The translations under genes and the position numbers were made by a program. From Pseudomonas graminis (GTDB lineage Bacteria; Pseudomonadota; Gammaproteobacteria; Pseudomonadales; Pseudomonadaceae): a stretch of 64,000 nucleotides of DNA. Positions 46,550 to 62,007 of the stretch are shown in pieces (position 1 is the first letter of the stretch; each line of letters begins with the position of its first letter). The DNA is taken from positions 310,001 through 374,000 of the forward strand of contig NZ_SOCR01000005.1 of the NCBI RefSeq assembly GCF_004364335.1, given 5' to 3'. Under the pieces are notes generated by a model. That model did not search any database. It was not told the DNA's origin and worked only from the letters and a program-made list of their open reading frames with translations.

Positions 46550-46580
46550 AAAGAAAAAGGGTAGCCGAGGCTACCCTTTT
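46550..46580 (-). terminator. Intrinsic terminator of the atp operon
   Basis: Stem GGGTAGCC-GA-GGCTACCC (46559-46576) flanked by AAAAA and TTTTA, about 30 bases after the atpC stop on the minus strand. Confidence 0.92.
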
Positions 46581-46607
46581 ACTCAATCGCGCAACGAGTC
46601 GCCGGGG

Positions 46608-47033
46608 TTAGCCGCCGAACTTCTTGCGAATTTGCTGGACGGTGCGCAGCTGAGCTGCGGCCTCCGCCAGACGTGCAGCAGCAGCTCCGTAATCGAAATC
46701 TGCGCCTTTTTCATTCAGAGCACGCTCGGCAGCCTTAACGGCTTCCTGAGCTGAGGCTTCGTCCAGATCAGCAGCACGTTGCACGGTATCGGCAAGCACT
46801 TTGACCATGTTCGGTTGAACCTCAAGGAAACCACCGGAGATGTAAAACACCTCGGCTTCGCCACCCTGCTTGATCAGGCGGATCGGACCCGGCTTCAGAT
46901 CAGTGATCAACGGTGCGTGACCTGGAGCAATACCGATATCACCCAGGTTACCGTGTGCAATCACCATCTCGACCAGACCGGAGAAAATCTCTCCTTCCGC
47001 GCTGACGATATCGCAATGGACTGTCATAGCCAT
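46608..47033 (-). CDS. atpC: ATP synthase epsilon subunit
   Basis: 141-residue F1 subunit coupling rotation and regulating ATP hydrolysis. N-terminal beta-sandwich ([17 protein letters not shown]... [19 protein letters not shown]) and C-terminal two-helix hairpin ([10 protein letters not shown]). It is the last gene of the nine-gene operon, 44 bases after atpD. Confidence 0.97.
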   Translation of the reverse strand: MAMTVHCDIVSAEGEIFSGLVEMVIAHGNLGDIGIAPGHAPLITDLKPGPIRLIKQGGEAEVFYISGGFLEVQPNMVKVLADTVQRAADLDEASAQEAVKAAERALNEKGADFDYGAAAARLAEAAAQLRTVQQIRKKFGG

Positions 47034-47077
47034 TTGCCTGCCTCAACCTGATTAGCGCCCGTTGCCGGGCGCCTGGA

Positions 47078-49343
<2,266 letters not shown>

Positions 49344-49393
49344 GTAACACCTATCAGGTTAGCAAGCGGGAGCCTCGCGGCTCCCGCTGCGGC

Positions 49394-50938
49394 TTACCAG
49401 GTTTGGGTGGCCTTGAACTTCTCGATGCCGGCTTTCAGGCCAGAATCGATTTCGTCATTGAAGTCACCCTTCACGTTGATCTTCGCCATCAAATCGGCGT
49501 GATCTCGGTTGAAGTAAGCAATCAGCGCTTGTTCAAAGCTGCCAACCTTGGCGATTTCGACGTCAGTCAGGAACCCACGCTCAGCGGCATACAGCGACAG
49601 CGACATGTCAGCAATCGACATTGGCGCATATTGCTTCTGCTTCATCAGCTCGGTAACGCGCTGACCATGCTCAAGTTGCTTACGGGTCGCTTCGTCCAGG
49701 TCAGAGGCGAACTGGGCAAATGCTGCCAGTTCACGGTACTGAGCCAGAGCGGTACGGATACCACCGGAGAGCTTCTTGATGATCTTGGTCTGAGCAGCAC
49801 CACCCACACGAGATACCGAAACACCGGCGTTCACTGCCGGGCGGATGCCGGAGTTGAACATGGCCGATTCCAGGAAGATCTGACCGTCAGTGATGGAAAT
49901 CACGTTGGTCGGAACGAACGCGGAAACGTCGCCAGCCTGGGTTTCGATGATCGGCAATGCGGTCAGGGAACCGGTTTTGCCGGTCACTGCGCCATTGGTG
50001 AACTTCTCTACGTACTCTTCCGAAACGCGGGATGCGCGCTCCAGGAGACGGGAGTGGAGATAGAACACGTCGCCTGGGTAAGCTTCACGGCCTGGTGGAC
50101 GACGCAGCAGCAGGGAAATCTGGCGATAAGCCACAGCCTGCTTGGACAGATCGTCATAAACGATCAGTGCATCTTCACCACGGTCGCGGAAGTATTCGCC
50201 CATGGTGCAACCGGCGTACGGAGCCAGGAATTGCAGCGCAGGAGATTCCGAAGCACTGGCCGCCACGATGATCGTGTTGGCCAGTGCGCCGTTTTCTTCC
50301 AGCTTGCGAACAACGTTGGCGATGGTCGATTGTTTCTGACCGATTGCAACGTAGACGCAGAAAATACCGCTGTTCTTCTGGTTGATGATCGCGTCGATCG
50401 CCAGAGCGGTTTTACCGATCTGACGGTCACCGATGATCAGCTCACGCTGGCCACGGCCGACAGGGATCATCGCATCGACAGCCTTGTAGCCAGTCTGTAC
50501 AGGCTGGTCTACCGACTTACGCCAGATCACGCCTGGAGCAACTTTCTCGACCGCGTCGGTCTCGGTGTTGTTCAGCGGACCTTTGCCGTCGACAGGGTTG
50601 CCCAATGCGTCGACTACGCGACCCAGGAGTTCCTTACCAACCGGAACTTCCAGGATGCGGCCGGTGCACTTGGCACTCATGCCTTCAGCCAGGGAGGTGT
50701 AAGCGCCCAGTACGACAGCACCCACGGAGTCCTGCTCCAGGTTCAGTGCCATACCGTAAACGCCGCCCGGGAACTCGATCATTTCGCCGTACATAGCGTC
50801 GGCGAGACCGTGAATCCGCACGATACCGTCAGACACGCTGACGACAGTGCCTTCGTTTCGGGCTTGGGAGGCTACATCGAGGTTCTCGATGCGGCCCTTG
50901 ATGATTTCACTTATTTCGGAAGGATTGAGTTGCTGCAT
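49394..50938 (-). CDS. atpA: ATP synthase alpha subunit
   Basis: 514-residue regulatory F1 subunit. N-terminus [17 protein letters not shown] is typical; the Walker A is [13 protein letters not shown]. Complete and in operon order. Confidence 0.98.
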   Translation of the reverse strand: MQQLNPSEISEIIKGRIENLDVASQARNEGTVVSVSDGIVRIHGLADAMYGEMIEFPGGVYGMALNLEQDSVGAVVLGAYTSLAEGMSAKCTGRILEVPVGKELLGRVVDALGNPVDGKGPLNNTETDAVEKVAPGVIWRKSVDQPVQTGYKAVDAMIPVGRGQRELIIGDRQIGKTALAIDAIINQKNSGIFCVYVAIGQKQSTIANVVRKLEENGALANTIIVAASASESPALQFLAPYAGCTMGEYFRDRGEDALIVYDDLSKQAVAYRQISLLLRRPPGREAYPGDVFYLHSRLLERASRVSEEYVEKFTNGAVTGKTGSLTALPIIETQAGDVSAFVPTNVISITDGQIFLESAMFNSGIRPAVNAGVSVSRVGGAAQTKIIKKLSGGIRTALAQYRELAAFAQFASDLDEATRKQLEHGQRVTELMKQKQYAPMSIADMSLSLYAAERGFLTDVEIAKVGSFEQALIAYFNRDHADLMAKINVKGDFNDEIDSGLKAGIEKFKATQTW

Positions 50939-50959
50939 TGCTCTGCTGCCCCTTCAAAC

Positions 50960-51496
50960 TCAAGATTTCAATGCTTCGGCTAGTTGCGCGAGTTTGCCGC
51001 GAACTGAGCCATCGATAACCAGGTCGCCGGCGCGGATGATGACACCACCTATCAGGGCAGCATCCTCCGCAGCGTGCAGGCGCACTTCCCGGCCGAGCCG
51101 TGCACTGAGAACCTTGGCGAGTTTGTCTTGCTGTTCTTGGTTCAATGCAAAAGCACTGGTCACATCCACATCTACCGATTTTTCCTGCTCGGCCTTGTAC
51201 AGCTCGAACAGTTCGGAGATCTCCGGCAGAAGCTGAAGACGGTCGTTTTCAGCAACGACGTGAATGAAATTCTGTGCCTTGGCATCGAACTTGTCGCCGC
51301 ACACTTCAATAAAAGTGGCGGCCTTGTCTGCGCTCGTCAGTCGCGGGGCCTTGAGCATGCGCTGCATCGTGTCGTCTTGCGACACTGCAGCAGCCAGGCC
51401 GAGCATGACTGACCAATTGGCCAGTTGCTGGTGCGCCTGTGCATGCTCGAAGGCTGCCTTAGCGTAAGGTCGGGCCAACGTGGTCAGTTCTGCCAT
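50960..51496 (-). CDS. atpH: ATP synthase delta subunit
   Basis: 178-residue stator subunit linking F1 to subunit b. N-terminal six-helix domain ([18 protein letters not shown]) and a C-terminal domain ending [14 protein letters not shown]. It is positioned between atpF and atpA. Confidence 0.97.
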   Translation of the reverse strand: MAELTTLARPYAKAAFEHAQAHQQLANWSVMLGLAAAVSQDDTMQRMLKAPRLTSADKAATFIEVCGDKFDAKAQNFIHVVAENDRLQLLPEISELFELYKAEQEKSVDVDVTSAFALNQEQQDKLAKVLSARLGREVRLHAAEDAALIGGVIIRAGDLVIDGSVRGKLAQLAEALKS

Positions 51497-51508
51497 GATC
51501 GCCCTCGC

Positions 51509-51979
51509 TTAAATTTCAGCAGCCAGTTTGTTTACCAGCTCCGCGTGCGCGTTTTGATCGATTGTGGCACCCAGGATCTTCTCTGCGCCGTTGACTGCCA
51601 GGCTACCCAATTGGGCGCGCAGCGCGTCTTTGACGCCATTCAGTTCCTGTTCGATCTCGGCCTGAGCCTGAGCCTTGATGCGGTCAGCTTCAACGCGAGC
51701 CTGTTCACGGGCTTCGTCGACAATCTGGGTACCGCGTTTCTTGGCTTGCTCAATGATCTCAGCCGCCTGAGCCTTAGCTTCGCGCAGTTGCTGACCCACT
51801 TTATCTTGGGCCAGCTCCAGGTCGCGAGCTGCTCGTGTAGCAGCGTCCAGTCCATCCGCAATCTTCTTCTGACGTTCGTGCAAAGCCGCGATGACCGGAG
51901 GCCACACGAACTTCATGCAGAACAGCACAAAAATGAAGAACGCAACGGACTGGCCAATCAGGGTTGCATTAATGTTCAC
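51509..51979 (-). CDS. atpF: ATP synthase b subunit
   Basis: 156-residue stator stalk. One N-terminal membrane helix ([20 protein letters not shown]) and a long charged helix (about residues 30-150) with a [24 protein letters not shown] heptad pattern. Confidence 0.97.
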   Translation of the reverse strand: MNINATLIGQSVAFFIFVLFCMKFVWPPVIAALHERQKKIADGLDAATRAARDLELAQDKVGQQLREAKAQAAEIIEQAKKRGTQIVDEAREQARVEADRIKAQAQAEIEQELNGVKDALRAQLGSLAVNGAEKILGATIDQNAHAELVNKLAAEI

Positions 51980-52036
51980 GCCAACACCTCGCTCGTTCGT
52001 TGTCCATCACACCAATCAACTCGAAAATTCGAGTGA

Positions 52037-52309
<273 letters not shown>

Positions 52310-52432
52310 TTACGTCGTATTGGTTAGGTTTTCTTAGATTAAAGCGGTAAAGCAAAATCGTTTCTTACATCAAAGCCCTCGCGGGCACCCCCTCACCGAA
52401 GCGAGGGGATCATCAGACTCGCCAGGCGGGTC

Positions 52433-53726
<1,294 letters not shown>

Positions 53727-53872
53727 CACATGGGCTCCTCGTGAGCCGGCCGCCAAAATCAACAACTTGGCATAAATTGTGCCGACAAAATGCGCGCAGA
53801 GTATAGGGGCGGTTCAGCCCCTATTCAACTGCCAGGTAGTGATTTCCGACTACGCGCTACTCATGATTTGTT

Positions 53873-54745
53873 TCAGCGAATGTGAGCGAGCACACCCTGT
53901 AGCTCATCCAGCGAGTTATAACGGATAACCAACTGACCTTTGCCCTTCTGTCCGTGGCGGATTTGCACTGCGGAGCCCAGCCGCTCGGCCAGGCGCTGTT
54001 CGAGACGTGTGATGTCAGGATCGGCCTTAACTGGCTCTGCAGCCTCCTGTTTCCCGCTGAGCCACTGGCGAACCAGTGCTTCAGTCTGGCGCACGGTCAG
54101 ACCGCGTGCGACAACATGTCGCGCCCCCTCAACCTGCTGGTCTTCAGGAAGTCCCAGCAACGCACGGGCATGGCCCATCTCCAGATCTCCATGGGAGAGC
54201 ATGGTCTTGATCACTTCCGGCAATGCGATCAGTCGCAGCAGGTTCGCGACGCTGACTCGCGATTTGCCGACCGCTTCAGCCACTTGCTGTTGGGTCAGCT
54301 GAAATTCCTGCTGCAGACGCTGCAGGGCAATCGCTTCCTCGATCGGATTCAAATCTTCGCGCTGGATGTTCTCGATCAGTGCCATGGCAATGGCCGCTTC
54401 ATCCGGCACATCACGCACCATGGCAGGAATCGTTTCGATTCCTGCCTGCTGGCTGGCGCGCCAGCGGCGTTCACCGGCAATGATTTCGAACCGGTTGTCG
54501 GCAATCGGGCGTACCACGATCGGTTGCATTACCCCTTGGGCCTTGATCGAGTTCGCAAGCTCTTCCAGTGCCAAGGGATCCATATCACGACGCGGCTGAT
54601 ATTTGCCTCGTTGAATCAGGTCAAGCGGGATGTGCTGAAGCTCGCGCTCGCTGGCCTTCACTGCCTGTTCTTCCAGTGCGGTGACGGTTGGGCTGCTCAG
54701 CAGTGCGTCCAGCCCACGTCCGAGCCCACGTTTCTTGACGGCCAT
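53873..54745 (-). CDS. parB: Chromosome-partitioning protein ParB
   Basis: 290-residue CTP-dependent clamp that loads on parS (such as the site at 10888). N-terminal ParB/Srx region with GERRWRASQQAGIETIPAMV, then an HTH (LTQQQVAEAVGKSRVSVANLLRL), and a C-terminal dimerisation domain (LVIRYNSLDELQGVLAHI). It lies directly downstream of parA. Confidence 0.97.
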   Translation of the reverse strand: MAVKKRGLGRGLDALLSSPTVTALEEQAVKASERELQHIPLDLIQRGKYQPRRDMDPLALEELANSIKAQGVMQPIVVRPIADNRFEIIAGERRWRASQQAGIETIPAMVRDVPDEAAIAMALIENIQREDLNPIEEAIALQRLQQEFQLTQQQVAEAVGKSRVSVANLLRLIALPEVIKTMLSHGDLEMGHARALLGLPEDQQVEGARHVVARGLTVRQTEALVRQWLSGKQEAAEPVKADPDITRLEQRLAERLGSAVQIRHGQKGKGQLVIRYNSLDELQGVLAHIR

Positions 54746-54754
54746 GGAATTTCC

Positions 54755-55549
54755 TTAAGTGGGCTGAGCCGCGGTGCGACTGCCGCGACGTTGGCGACGG
54801 ACCATCTCGCCCGCGAGCGCCAGGTAAGCCAGCGCGCCGCGAGACGTCTTGTCGTAGGCCAATGCTGGCATACCGAAGCTAGGCGCCTCGGCGAGACGAA
54901 TATTGCGCGGAATAACGGTGTCGTACAGCTGCTCGCCGAAGTGCTCTTTGAGCTGTGCCGAAACGTCGTTGATCAAGCTGAGGCGCGGGTCGTACATGGT
55001 CCGCAGTAAACCCTCGATCTTGAGCTGAGGATTGAGCAACTCACCGATACGTTTGATGTTATCCACAAGATCGCTCAGACCTTCGAGCGCAAAGTACTCG
55101 CACTGCATGGGGATAATCACGCCATCGGCCGCAACCAGAGCGTTGAGCGTCAGCATTGAAAGCGACGGAGGGCAATCGATGAGGATGTAATCGTAATTTT
55201 CGCGGATGGGCGCCAGTGCTGAGCGCAGACGCGACTCCTTCATCTGCATTTCCAGCAGGACCACCTCGGCAGCCGTCAGATCGCGGTTTGCCGGCAGTAA
55301 TTGATATCCGCCGTGCTCGGAAAAGTGCATGGCCTGATTCAGATCGCACTCGCCAATCAGCAAATCGTAGACCGAATGCTCAAGTGCGTGCTTATCCACA
55401 CCGCTGCCCATGGTGGCATTGCCTTGCGGATCGAGATCGATCAACAACACCCGACGCTTGGTAGCCACCAGCGAGGCCGCGAGGTTGATGCAGGTTGTGG
55501 TTTTACCCACACCCCCTTTTTGGTTCGCTATCGCGAATACCTTAGCCAT
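54755..55549 (-). CDS. parA: Chromosome-partitioning ATPase ParA (Soj)
   Basis: 264-residue P-loop ATPase with the deviant Walker A KGGVGKTT (ANQKGGVGKTTTCINLAA), the switch LIDCPPSLSMLTLNAL, and C-terminal EAPSFGMPALAYD. It moves parS-ParB complexes apart. Two perfect DnaA boxes lie in its coding sequence (55060, 55392). Confidence 0.97.
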   Translation of the reverse strand: MAKVFAIANQKGGVGKTTTCINLAASLVATKRRVLLIDLDPQGNATMGSGVDKHALEHSVYDLLIGECDLNQAMHFSEHGGYQLLPANRDLTAAEVVLLEMQMKESRLRSALAPIRENYDYILIDCPPSLSMLTLNALVAADGVIIPMQCEYFALEGLSDLVDNIKRIGELLNPQLKIEGLLRTMYDPRLSLINDVSAQLKEHFGEQLYDTVIPRNIRLAEAPSFGMPALAYDKTSRGALAYLALAGEMVRRQRRGSRTAAQPT

Positions 55550-55567
55550 TATTGCGTGTGTTCCCTG

Positions 55568-56212
55568 TCATGCCGTGCGGCGCAGTATCAGCAGATGCCG
55601 TTGACCTTGGCAACCGGGTACGGCCAAGGCTTGCGCGCTTTCCAGATGAAAATCTGCGGGCAATGCTACCAGTTCATCCGCTGGATGCAGACCCTTCATT
55701 GCCAGCCAGCGCGTTTCGCCGTCGCCCAAGTGTCGAGTCCACTGGGTAAAGTCTTCCAGACTGCTGAAGGCGCGAGAGATGATGCCGTTGAACGGCAGCG
55801 CGGGCTGGAATGCTTCGGCACGGCTGTGGATAACTTCCAGGTTGGCGAGTGCGAGCTCCAGTTTCACCTGGGTCAGAAACCGGGTCTTCTTGCCGTTGCT
55901 GTCGAGCACAGTGACTTTCATGTCCGGAAACAGTATCGCCAGCGGGATGCCGGGCATGCCGCCGCCGCTGCCGACATCCAGCTGACGCTCACCTTCGATG
56001 AAACGCACCACGCTCAAGCTGTCCAGGAGATGGCGAGACACCATCTCATCCGGATCACGAACAGCGGTCAGGTTGTAGGCCCTGTTCCACTTGATCAGCA
56101 AAGCCAGGTACGCCAGCAACTGGCTATGTTGGCTCTCGCTCAACTCGACGCCTAGCTCTTGAGCGCCAAGGGTCAGTTCTTCTGCATGCTGCGGGGTAAC
56201 CATCGAACTCAA
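55568..56212 (-). CDS. rsmG: 16S rRNA (guanine-527-N7)-methyltransferase
   Basis: 214-residue SAM-dependent methyltransferase acting on G527 of 16S rRNA. SAM motif [19 protein letters not shown], and the N-terminal helix pattern [22 protein letters not shown]. Its start overlaps the mnmG stop (ATGA). One DnaA box lies inside (55825). Confidence 0.97.
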   Translation of the reverse strand: MSSMVTPQHAEELTLGAQELGVELSESQHSQLLAYLALLIKWNRAYNLTAVRDPDEMVSRHLLDSLSVVRFIEGERQLDVGSGGGMPGIPLAILFPDMKVTVLDSNGKKTRFLTQVKLELALANLEVIHSRAEAFQPALPFNGIISRAFSSLEDFTQWTRHLGDGETRWLAMKGLHPADELVALPADFHLESAQALAVPGCQGQRHLLILRRTA

Positions 56213-58107
56213 GCGCTTTGCTCCAACTGACGGCCCGCGCCGCGTTTTTTCAAATGAATCATCAACAGAGAAATCGCCGCGGGTGTGACGCCTGGGATCC
56301 GTGAGGCCTGGCCCAGCGTCTCCGGACGACTTATCCCCAGCTTGCTCTGGATTTCTTTGGACAGACCGGAGATCCCGGTGTAATCGATGTCAGCAGGGAG
56401 TCGCGTGTTTTCGCTGGCACGCAGACGAGAGATTTCATCCTGCTGACGGTCGATGTAGCCAGCGTACTTGGTCTTGATTTCGACCTGTTCAGCAACCTGC
56501 GGGTCAGGCGAGCCGTGGCCGGTCAGCGCAACCAGACTGGCATAGTCCACTTCCGGACGGCTCAGCAGATTCAGCAGATTGTATTCGTGGGTCAACGGGG
56601 TGCCGAAGTGAGCCGAGACCGCATCGCCCTGCTCGGTACCCGGACGAATCCAGGTGGATTTCAGGCGCTGTTCCTCCAGCTCGATGCCTTCACGCTTGGC
56701 ACAGAACGCCGCCCAGCGGGCGTCGTCAACCAATCCGAGGGCCCGACCCTGTTCGGTCAAACGCAAGTCCGCGTTGTCTTCGCGCAAAATCAAACGGTAC
56801 TCGGCGCGTGAGGTGAACATCCGGTACGGCTCTTGAGTACCCAGGGTAATCAGGTCATCCACCAGCACGCCGATGTATGCCTCATCGCGACGCGGACACC
56901 AGCTGTCCTTTCCTTGAGCCCGAAGCGCCGCGTTGGTCCCGGCAAGTAAACCTTGGGCACCGGCCTCTTCGTAACCGGTCGTGCCGTTGATCTGTCCTGC
57001 GAAAAACAACCCACCAATGACCTTGGTTTCCAGGCTGTACTTCAGGTCGCGTGGATCGAAATAGTCATACTCGATGGCATAACCAGGCCGGACAATGTGG
57101 GCATTTTCCATCCCGCGAATGGACCGAACGATCTGCAGCTGTACGTCGAACGGCAGCGAGGTCGATATACCGTTTGGATAAAGCTCATGGGTCGTCAAAC
57201 CTTCCGGTTCGATAAAAACCTGATGGCTTTCCTTGTCGGCAAAACGATGGATCTTGTCCTCGATCGATGGGCAATAACGCGGGCCTACCCCTTCGATTTC
57301 TCCGGCAGCAGAGTACATCGGTGACCGATCAAGGTTCGCTGCAATGATTTCATGGGTCCGGGCGTTGGTGTGGGTAATCCAGCAACTGACCTGGCTCGGG
57401 TGCTGAGCCTTGGAGCCCATGAACGACATCACCGGGATCGGCGTATCGCCCGGCTGTTCTGTCATCACCGAGAAATCCACAGATCGGCCATCGATGCGCG
57501 GAGGAGTGCCCGTTTTCAGGCGACCCACTCTCAGCGGTAGTTCACGGAGCCTGCGTGCGAGCGCAATGGACGGCGGATCACCGGCGCGACCGCCCGAATA
57601 GTTCTGAAGGCCGATGTGGATAAGTCCGCCCAGAAAGGTACCTGTGGTGAGAACCACGGAGTCGGCCAGAAAACGCAGGCCCATCTGAGTCACTACGCCG
57701 CGCACCTGGTCCTGCTCGACGATCAGGTCGTCGCATGCCTGCTGGAATACCCACAGGTTGGGCTGGTTTTCAATGATCTCTCTGACAGCCGCCTTGTAAA
57801 GCACTCGATCTGCCTGGGCACGCGTCGCCCGGACGGCCGGGCCTTTGCGGCTGTTCAACACGCGAAACTGGATACCGCTTTTGTCAGTGGCCGTTGCCAT
57901 CGCACCGCCAAGTGCATCGATCTCTTTGACCAGATGACTTTTGCCGATGCCACCAATGGCCGGGTTGCAACTCATTTGGCCGAGGGTTTCCACGTTGTGC
58001 GTAAGCAGCAGGGTGGTGACACCCATACGTGCAGACGCCAGTGCTGCCTCGGTACCGGCATGACCGCCGCCGATGACGATCACTTGAAAACGGGAAGGGA
58101 AATCCAC
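56209..58107 (-). CDS. mnmG: tRNA uridine-5-carboxymethylaminomethyl modification enzyme
   Basis: 632-residue FAD enzyme that, with MnmE, makes the cmnm5U34 modification of tRNA. FAD motif [19 protein letters not shown]; the characteristic [21 protein letters not shown] 58107 (VDFPSRF) is chosen because GAGG is spaced 6 bases away; GTG 58110 one codon upstream is also in frame. A DnaA box lies in the coding sequence (57615). Confidence 0.95.
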   Translation of the reverse strand: MDFPSRFQVIVIGGGHAGTEAALASARMGVTTLLLTHNVETLGQMSCNPAIGGIGKSHLVKEIDALGGAMATATDKSGIQFRVLNSRKGPAVRATRAQADRVLYKAAVREIIENQPNLWVFQQACDDLIVEQDQVRGVVTQMGLRFLADSVVLTTGTFLGGLIHIGLQNYSGGRAGDPPSIALARRLRELPLRVGRLKTGTPPRIDGRSVDFSVMTEQPGDTPIPVMSFMGSKAQHPSQVSCWITHTNARTHEIIAANLDRSPMYSAAGEIEGVGPRYCPSIEDKIHRFADKESHQVFIEPEGLTTHELYPNGISTSLPFDVQLQIVRSIRGMENAHIVRPGYAIEYDYFDPRDLKYSLETKVIGGLFFAGQINGTTGYEEAGAQGLLAGTNAALRAQGKDSWCPRRDEAYIGVLVDDLITLGTQEPYRMFTSRAEYRLILREDNADLRLTEQGRALGLVDDARWAAFCAKREGIELEEQRLKSTWIRPGTEQGDAVSAHFGTPLTHEYNLLNLLSRPEVDYASLVALTGHGSPDPQVAEQVEIKTKYAGYIDRQQDEISRLRASENTRLPADIDYTGISGLSKEIQSKLGISRPETLGQASRIPGVTPAAISLLMIHLKKRGAGRQLEQSA

Positions 58108-58110
58108 CAC

Positions 58111-58630
58111 GCACCTCGTGCCTGTTGATTGGGGGGAATAGGAATGGCGGCAAGTATAGGGACTTACCCCCCCTTAAGAAACCCGTTGCGCAAAATCTAA
58201 CCAGCTGTGGATGAATGAGGGTTATAGAAATTAAAAAGAAAGATATTTATAAGATCTTTGTTTTTATGTTTATTTTTACTGAGCCCGCTTTCTGTGGATA
58301 AATCTCTGAAAGCCTTTCAGTACGTGATGTACAGAGAATCAAAAGCCTGTGGCCATGTGGTCAAGAGGCCTTTGGATAACCTGTCTAAGCCTGTGGATCA
58401 AATGGACAGTTGTCCACAGGTGTGATTATCCTCAGATAAGAAGCGTGTTTATCAACCGAGCTCAGTCGCGGTTATGCACAGGGCTTATTCGAAAATTCGG
58501 GTGCTGAACGGTCAAATTCGAGGCGCACTTATCCGCCAATACGTTGATCGGAAGTCAGAAAAAGTCGGATGAGTGAATCGAGATGGGGCAGATCCGGAGA
58601 GATTGACCTGCCTGGGGATAGATCGCGGTG
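58111..58630. other. Origin-like region between mnmG and mnmE
   Basis: 520 bases without a gene. AT-rich stretch about 58216-58285 followed by DnaA-box-like sequences: TGTGGATGA 58206, perfect TGTGGATAA 58293, TGTGGATCA 58392, TGTCCACAG 58411 and TTATGCACA 58472. The layout and several sequence blocks (for example GTACAGA near 58330) match the rpmH-dnaA region, suggesting a paralogous origin module or duplicated origin half. Whether it initiates replication is not shown by sequence. Confidence 0.65.
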
Positions 58631-60001
58631 TTATTTGCCGATGCAAAAGCTGGAGAAAATTCGTCCTAACAGATCGTCCGAGCTGAATGCTCCGGTAATT
58701 TCGCCCAAGGACTGCTGCGCTTGGCGCAGGTCTTCTGCAAGTAGCTCTCCGGCGCCGGCCAAGGTCAGCTGCGAGCGTCCATGCTCGAGAGAGGTGCTTG
58801 CCTTGTGCAACGCTTCAAGGTGGCGCCGTCGTGCACTGAAGCTTCCTTCAGCTGTTTGCTGATACCCCATGCACGCTTTCAGATGCTCGCGCAGAAGCTC
58901 CACACCCTCACCACCGGCCTTGGCGCTGAGGCTGATGGTCACGTGGCCATCGACGCTGGTCACCAGTTCCACCGGCTCCTCACTCAGGTCCACCTTGTTA
59001 CGAATCAGCGTGACATGGGATGGGTCAGGTCTTTGATCGAGAAACTCTGGCCACAACGCGAAGGGATCGCCCGCCTCTGGAGCTGTCGCATCCACCACCA
59101 GCAAAATGCGGTCTGCCTGGCCTATCGCCTGAAGCGCGCGTTGAACCCCTATTTTTTCCACTTGATCGTCCGTGTCGCGCAGACCAGCGGTGTCCACTAC
59201 ATGGAGGGGCATCCCATCAATGTGGATATGTTCGCGCAGGACATCCCGGGTTGTGCCGGCGATCTCAGTCACGATCGCCGCTTCTTTGCCCGCGAGGGCA
59301 TTCAGCAAGCTGGATTTGCCGGCATTGGGCCTGCCCGCAATCACCACATTCATGCCATCCCTGAGCAACGCGCCCTGATTGGCTTCGTGTAGCACTGTGG
59401 ATAACTGGTTGCGTACGTTATCCAGCATGGTCAGGACGTGGCCATCCGCGAGAAAGTCGATTTCTTCCTCAGGAAAGTCGATTGCCGCTTCAACGTAAAT
59501 GCGCAGGCTGATCAGTTTCTCCGTGAGCTCATGCACTCGCCGGGAAAATGCACCCTGCAGCGACCTCAGGGCGTTACGCGCGGCCTGAGCAGAACTCGCC
59601 TCAATGAGGTCGGCGATCGCCTCGGCCTGGGCAAGGTCAAGCTTGTCATTGAGAAAAGCGCGTTCGCTGAATTCACCCGGCCGTGCCAGGCGGCATCCCA
59701 GTTGCACACAACGTTGAAGCAACATGTCCAGAACCACAGGCCCACCATGTCCTTGAAGCTCGAGCACGTCTTCCCCGGTGAACGAATGAGGGCCGGAAAA
59801 GTAGAGCCCGATCCCTTCGTCGATCACTGCGCCGTTTTCTTCTTTGAAAGCGCCGTAGTGCGCATAACGAGGTTGTGGCAGTTTGCCGAGAATCGCCTCG
59901 GCACACTTGCCGGCCTGGGGGCCGGAAATACGAACGATGCCGACGCCTCCACGTCCGGGAGCCGTAGCAATGGCCGCAATGGTTTCAAAAAGCACGTTCA
60001 T
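58631..60001 (-). CDS. mnmE: tRNA modification GTPase MnmE
   Basis: 456-residue GTPase partner of MnmG. N-terminal tetrahydrofolate-binding domain ([21 protein letters not shown]), G domain with [16 protein letters not shown], the [10 protein letters not shown] switch and NKVD, and the C-terminal Cys motif CIGK. Start at 60001. It contains a DnaA box read TTA-TCC-ACA (59396). Confidence 0.97.
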   Translation of the reverse strand: MNVLFETIAAIATAPGRGGVGIVRISGPQAGKCAEAILGKLPQPRYAHYGAFKEENGAVIDEGIGLYFSGPHSFTGEDVLELQGHGGPVVLDMLLQRCVQLGCRLARPGEFSERAFLNDKLDLAQAEAIADLIEASSAQAARNALRSLQGAFSRRVHELTEKLISLRIYVEAAIDFPEEEIDFLADGHVLTMLDNVRNQLSTVLHEANQGALLRDGMNVVIAGRPNAGKSSLLNALAGKEAAIVTEIAGTTRDVLREHIHIDGMPLHVVDTAGLRDTDDQVEKIGVQRALQAIGQADRILLVVDATAPEAGDPFALWPEFLDQRPDPSHVTLIRNKVDLSEEPVELVTSVDGHVTISLSAKAGGEGVELLREHLKACMGYQQTAEGSFSARRRHLEALHKASTSLEHGRSQLTLAGAGELLAEDLRQAQQSLGEITGAFSSDDLLGRIFSSFCIGK

Positions 60002-60031
60002 GGGCCGACTCCTGGGCAACCGACGGATAGC

Positions 60032-60056
60032 AAAACGCCCCACGAGGGGGCGTTTT
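60032..60056 (-). terminator. Palindromic terminator between yidC and mnmE
   Basis: Stem AAAACGCCCC-ACGAG-GGGGCGTTTT, about 25 bases after the yidC stop; symmetrical A- and T-runs would allow function on either strand. Confidence 0.9.
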
Positions 60057-60079
60057 GAGTGACTTGTTAACAGGGTAGA

Positions 60080-61759
60080 TCAGGCTTCAGCTTTCTTGGC
60101 TTTCGCTTCGATGCTGCGGGTGATGTACCACTGTTGAGTGATGGACAGGGTGTTGTTCACAACCCAGTACAGCACCAGACCAGCCGGGAACCACAGGAAG
60201 AAGAACGTGAAGATGATTGGCATCAGCTTCATGACCTTGGCCTGCATCGGATCCGGAGGTGTCGGGTTCAAACGCTGCTGGATAAACATGGTTGCGCCCA
60301 TGATGATCGGCAGAATAAAGAACGGATCTTTGATCGACAGGTCAGTTATCCACAGCAGCCACGGTGCCTGACGCATTTCGACGCTTTCAAGCAGTACCCA
60401 GTACAGCGACAGGAACACCGGCATCTGGACCAGAATCGGCAAGCACCCACCCAACGGGTTGATCTTCTCTTTCTTGTACAGCTCCATCATCGATTGAGAC
60501 AGCTTCTGACGATCGTCGCCATGCTGTTCTTTCAACGCGGCGAGGCGCGGAGCGACTGCACGCATGCGTGCCATGGATTTGTAACTGGCGGCCGACAGAG
60601 GGAAGAAAAGCCCTTTGATCAACATGGTCAGGAAGATGATTGACCAGCCCCAGTTACCGACGATGCTGTGGATATGTTGCAGCAGCCAGAAAATAGGCTG
60701 AGCAATGAACCACAGAATCCCGTAATCCACCGTCAGTTCAAGACCTGGGGACAACTCTTTCAGGACTGCCTGACTCTTTGGACCGGCGTAAAGCGTCGCA
60801 GTCGTCTCGGCTTTCGCGCCAGGTGCGACTGTCAATGCCGGGCCAGTGAAACCAATAATGTAATTGCCGGCACTGTCTTTACGGGTGGTGACGGTATTGC
60901 TGTCAGCCTTGTTCGGGATCCAGGCGGTCACAAAGTAATGCTGCAACCAGGCGACCCATCCGCCCTGAACAGTATCCTTTACCGATCCTTTGTCGATGTC
61001 CTTCATGGAAACCTTTTTGTAGGGTTCCGAAGGTGTCCACATGGCAGCGCCCAGATAAGTGGCGGTGCCCGTAGCGGTAGTCGAGGATGGATCGGCGCTC
61101 GCATCACGTTTCAGCTGGGCGAACAGGTTACCGTTCCACGGCTGCGCGCTTTGGTTGTCGATCACGTAAGAAACGGTGAGGTCATACAGACCGCGTTTGA
61201 ACGTGAAGCGCTTGATGTAATTAACACCGGCATCGCTGAATTTCAGGTCGACGACCAGATCGTTCTGGCCATCAGTCAGCTGATAACTTTTTTGCGTGGC
61301 CGAGTAAACCGGCCGACCCGCTGCACGGGCATCAGGACCGTTCGCGCCAGTCAGACCGCTCTGAGCAAGGAAAATCCTCTCGCCGCCGTTATCGAACAGT
61401 TGGAAAGGAATCTCCGGGTGATCCTGACGGCGTGGATAAAGTGGCAAACGAAGCTGCACCACATCGCCGCCCACTGGATCAATGTCCAGGTTGAGGACGT
61501 CTGTCTTCACCTGGATCAGGTCTTTGCTGGTGGCCACCGGCATTTCCGCCGGCGCAGCTACTTCGCCGGTAGCGCTAGGAACGTCTGCATTGGCAGTCGC
61601 TGAACCTTGCGGAGCATCAGGAATAGCGGATGTATTGGTGTTGGCAGCAACATTCTGAGTCGGCAAGGCAGCCTGACCGTAGTCCTGGTTCCATTTCAGG
61701 ACACCGACATAGGTCACGATTGCCAGGGCGACGATCAGGATCGTGCGTTTAATATCCAT
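60080..61759 (-). CDS. yidC: Membrane protein insertase YidC
   Basis: 559-residue inner-membrane insertase. N-terminal anchor helix (TILIVALAIVTYVGVLKWN), a large periplasmic domain (about residues 60-340) and the conserved C-terminal five-helix core (GNWGWSIIFLTMLIKGLFFPLS, then KINPLGGCLPILVQMPVF). Length fits gamma-proteobacterial YidC. A DnaA box lies at 60346, using ATA for Ile. Confidence 0.97.
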   Translation of the reverse strand: MDIKRTILIVALAIVTYVGVLKWNQDYGQAALPTQNVAANTNTSAIPDAPQGSATANADVPSATGEVAAPAEMPVATSKDLIQVKTDVLNLDIDPVGGDVVQLRLPLYPRRQDHPEIPFQLFDNGGERIFLAQSGLTGANGPDARAAGRPVYSATQKSYQLTDGQNDLVVDLKFSDAGVNYIKRFTFKRGLYDLTVSYVIDNQSAQPWNGNLFAQLKRDASADPSSTTATGTATYLGAAMWTPSEPYKKVSMKDIDKGSVKDTVQGGWVAWLQHYFVTAWIPNKADSNTVTTRKDSAGNYIIGFTGPALTVAPGAKAETTATLYAGPKSQAVLKELSPGLELTVDYGILWFIAQPIFWLLQHIHSIVGNWGWSIIFLTMLIKGLFFPLSAASYKSMARMRAVAPRLAALKEQHGDDRQKLSQSMMELYKKEKINPLGGCLPILVQMPVFLSLYWVLLESVEMRQAPWLLWITDLSIKDPFFILPIIMGATMFIQQRLNPTPPDPMQAKVMKLMPIIFTFFFLWFPAGLVLYWVVNNTLSITQQWYITRSIEAKAKKAEA

Positions 61760-61761
61760 GA

Positions 61762-62007
61762 TTACTCGGCCATCGAAGAGGAACGGGAGGTGGGAGCAGG
61801 TGGAACCGGGTCATAACCACCGGGATTCCACGGATGACACCGACCTAAGCGACGTAAGGTCAGCCAGCCACCGCGCACCAGACCATAATTTTCAATGGCC
61901 TCGTACGCGTAGCAGGAGCAACTGGGGTAGAAACGACAGTGACTGGCCATCAGAGGACTGATGGCATAGCGGTAAAACTGGATCGGAACGAGCGCCAGTT
62001 TACGCAT
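61762..62007 (-). CDS. yidD: Membrane protein insertion efficiency factor YidD
   Basis: 81-residue protein with the family cysteines and motif [19 protein letters not shown], preceded by an amphipathic helix ([17 protein letters not shown]). It sits 2 bases from yidC and overlaps rnpA by 8 bases. Confidence 0.96.
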   Translation of the reverse strand: MRKLALVPIQFYRYAISPLMASHCRFYPSCSCYAYEAIENYGLVRGGWLTLRRLGRCHPWNPGGYDPVPPAPTSRSSSMAE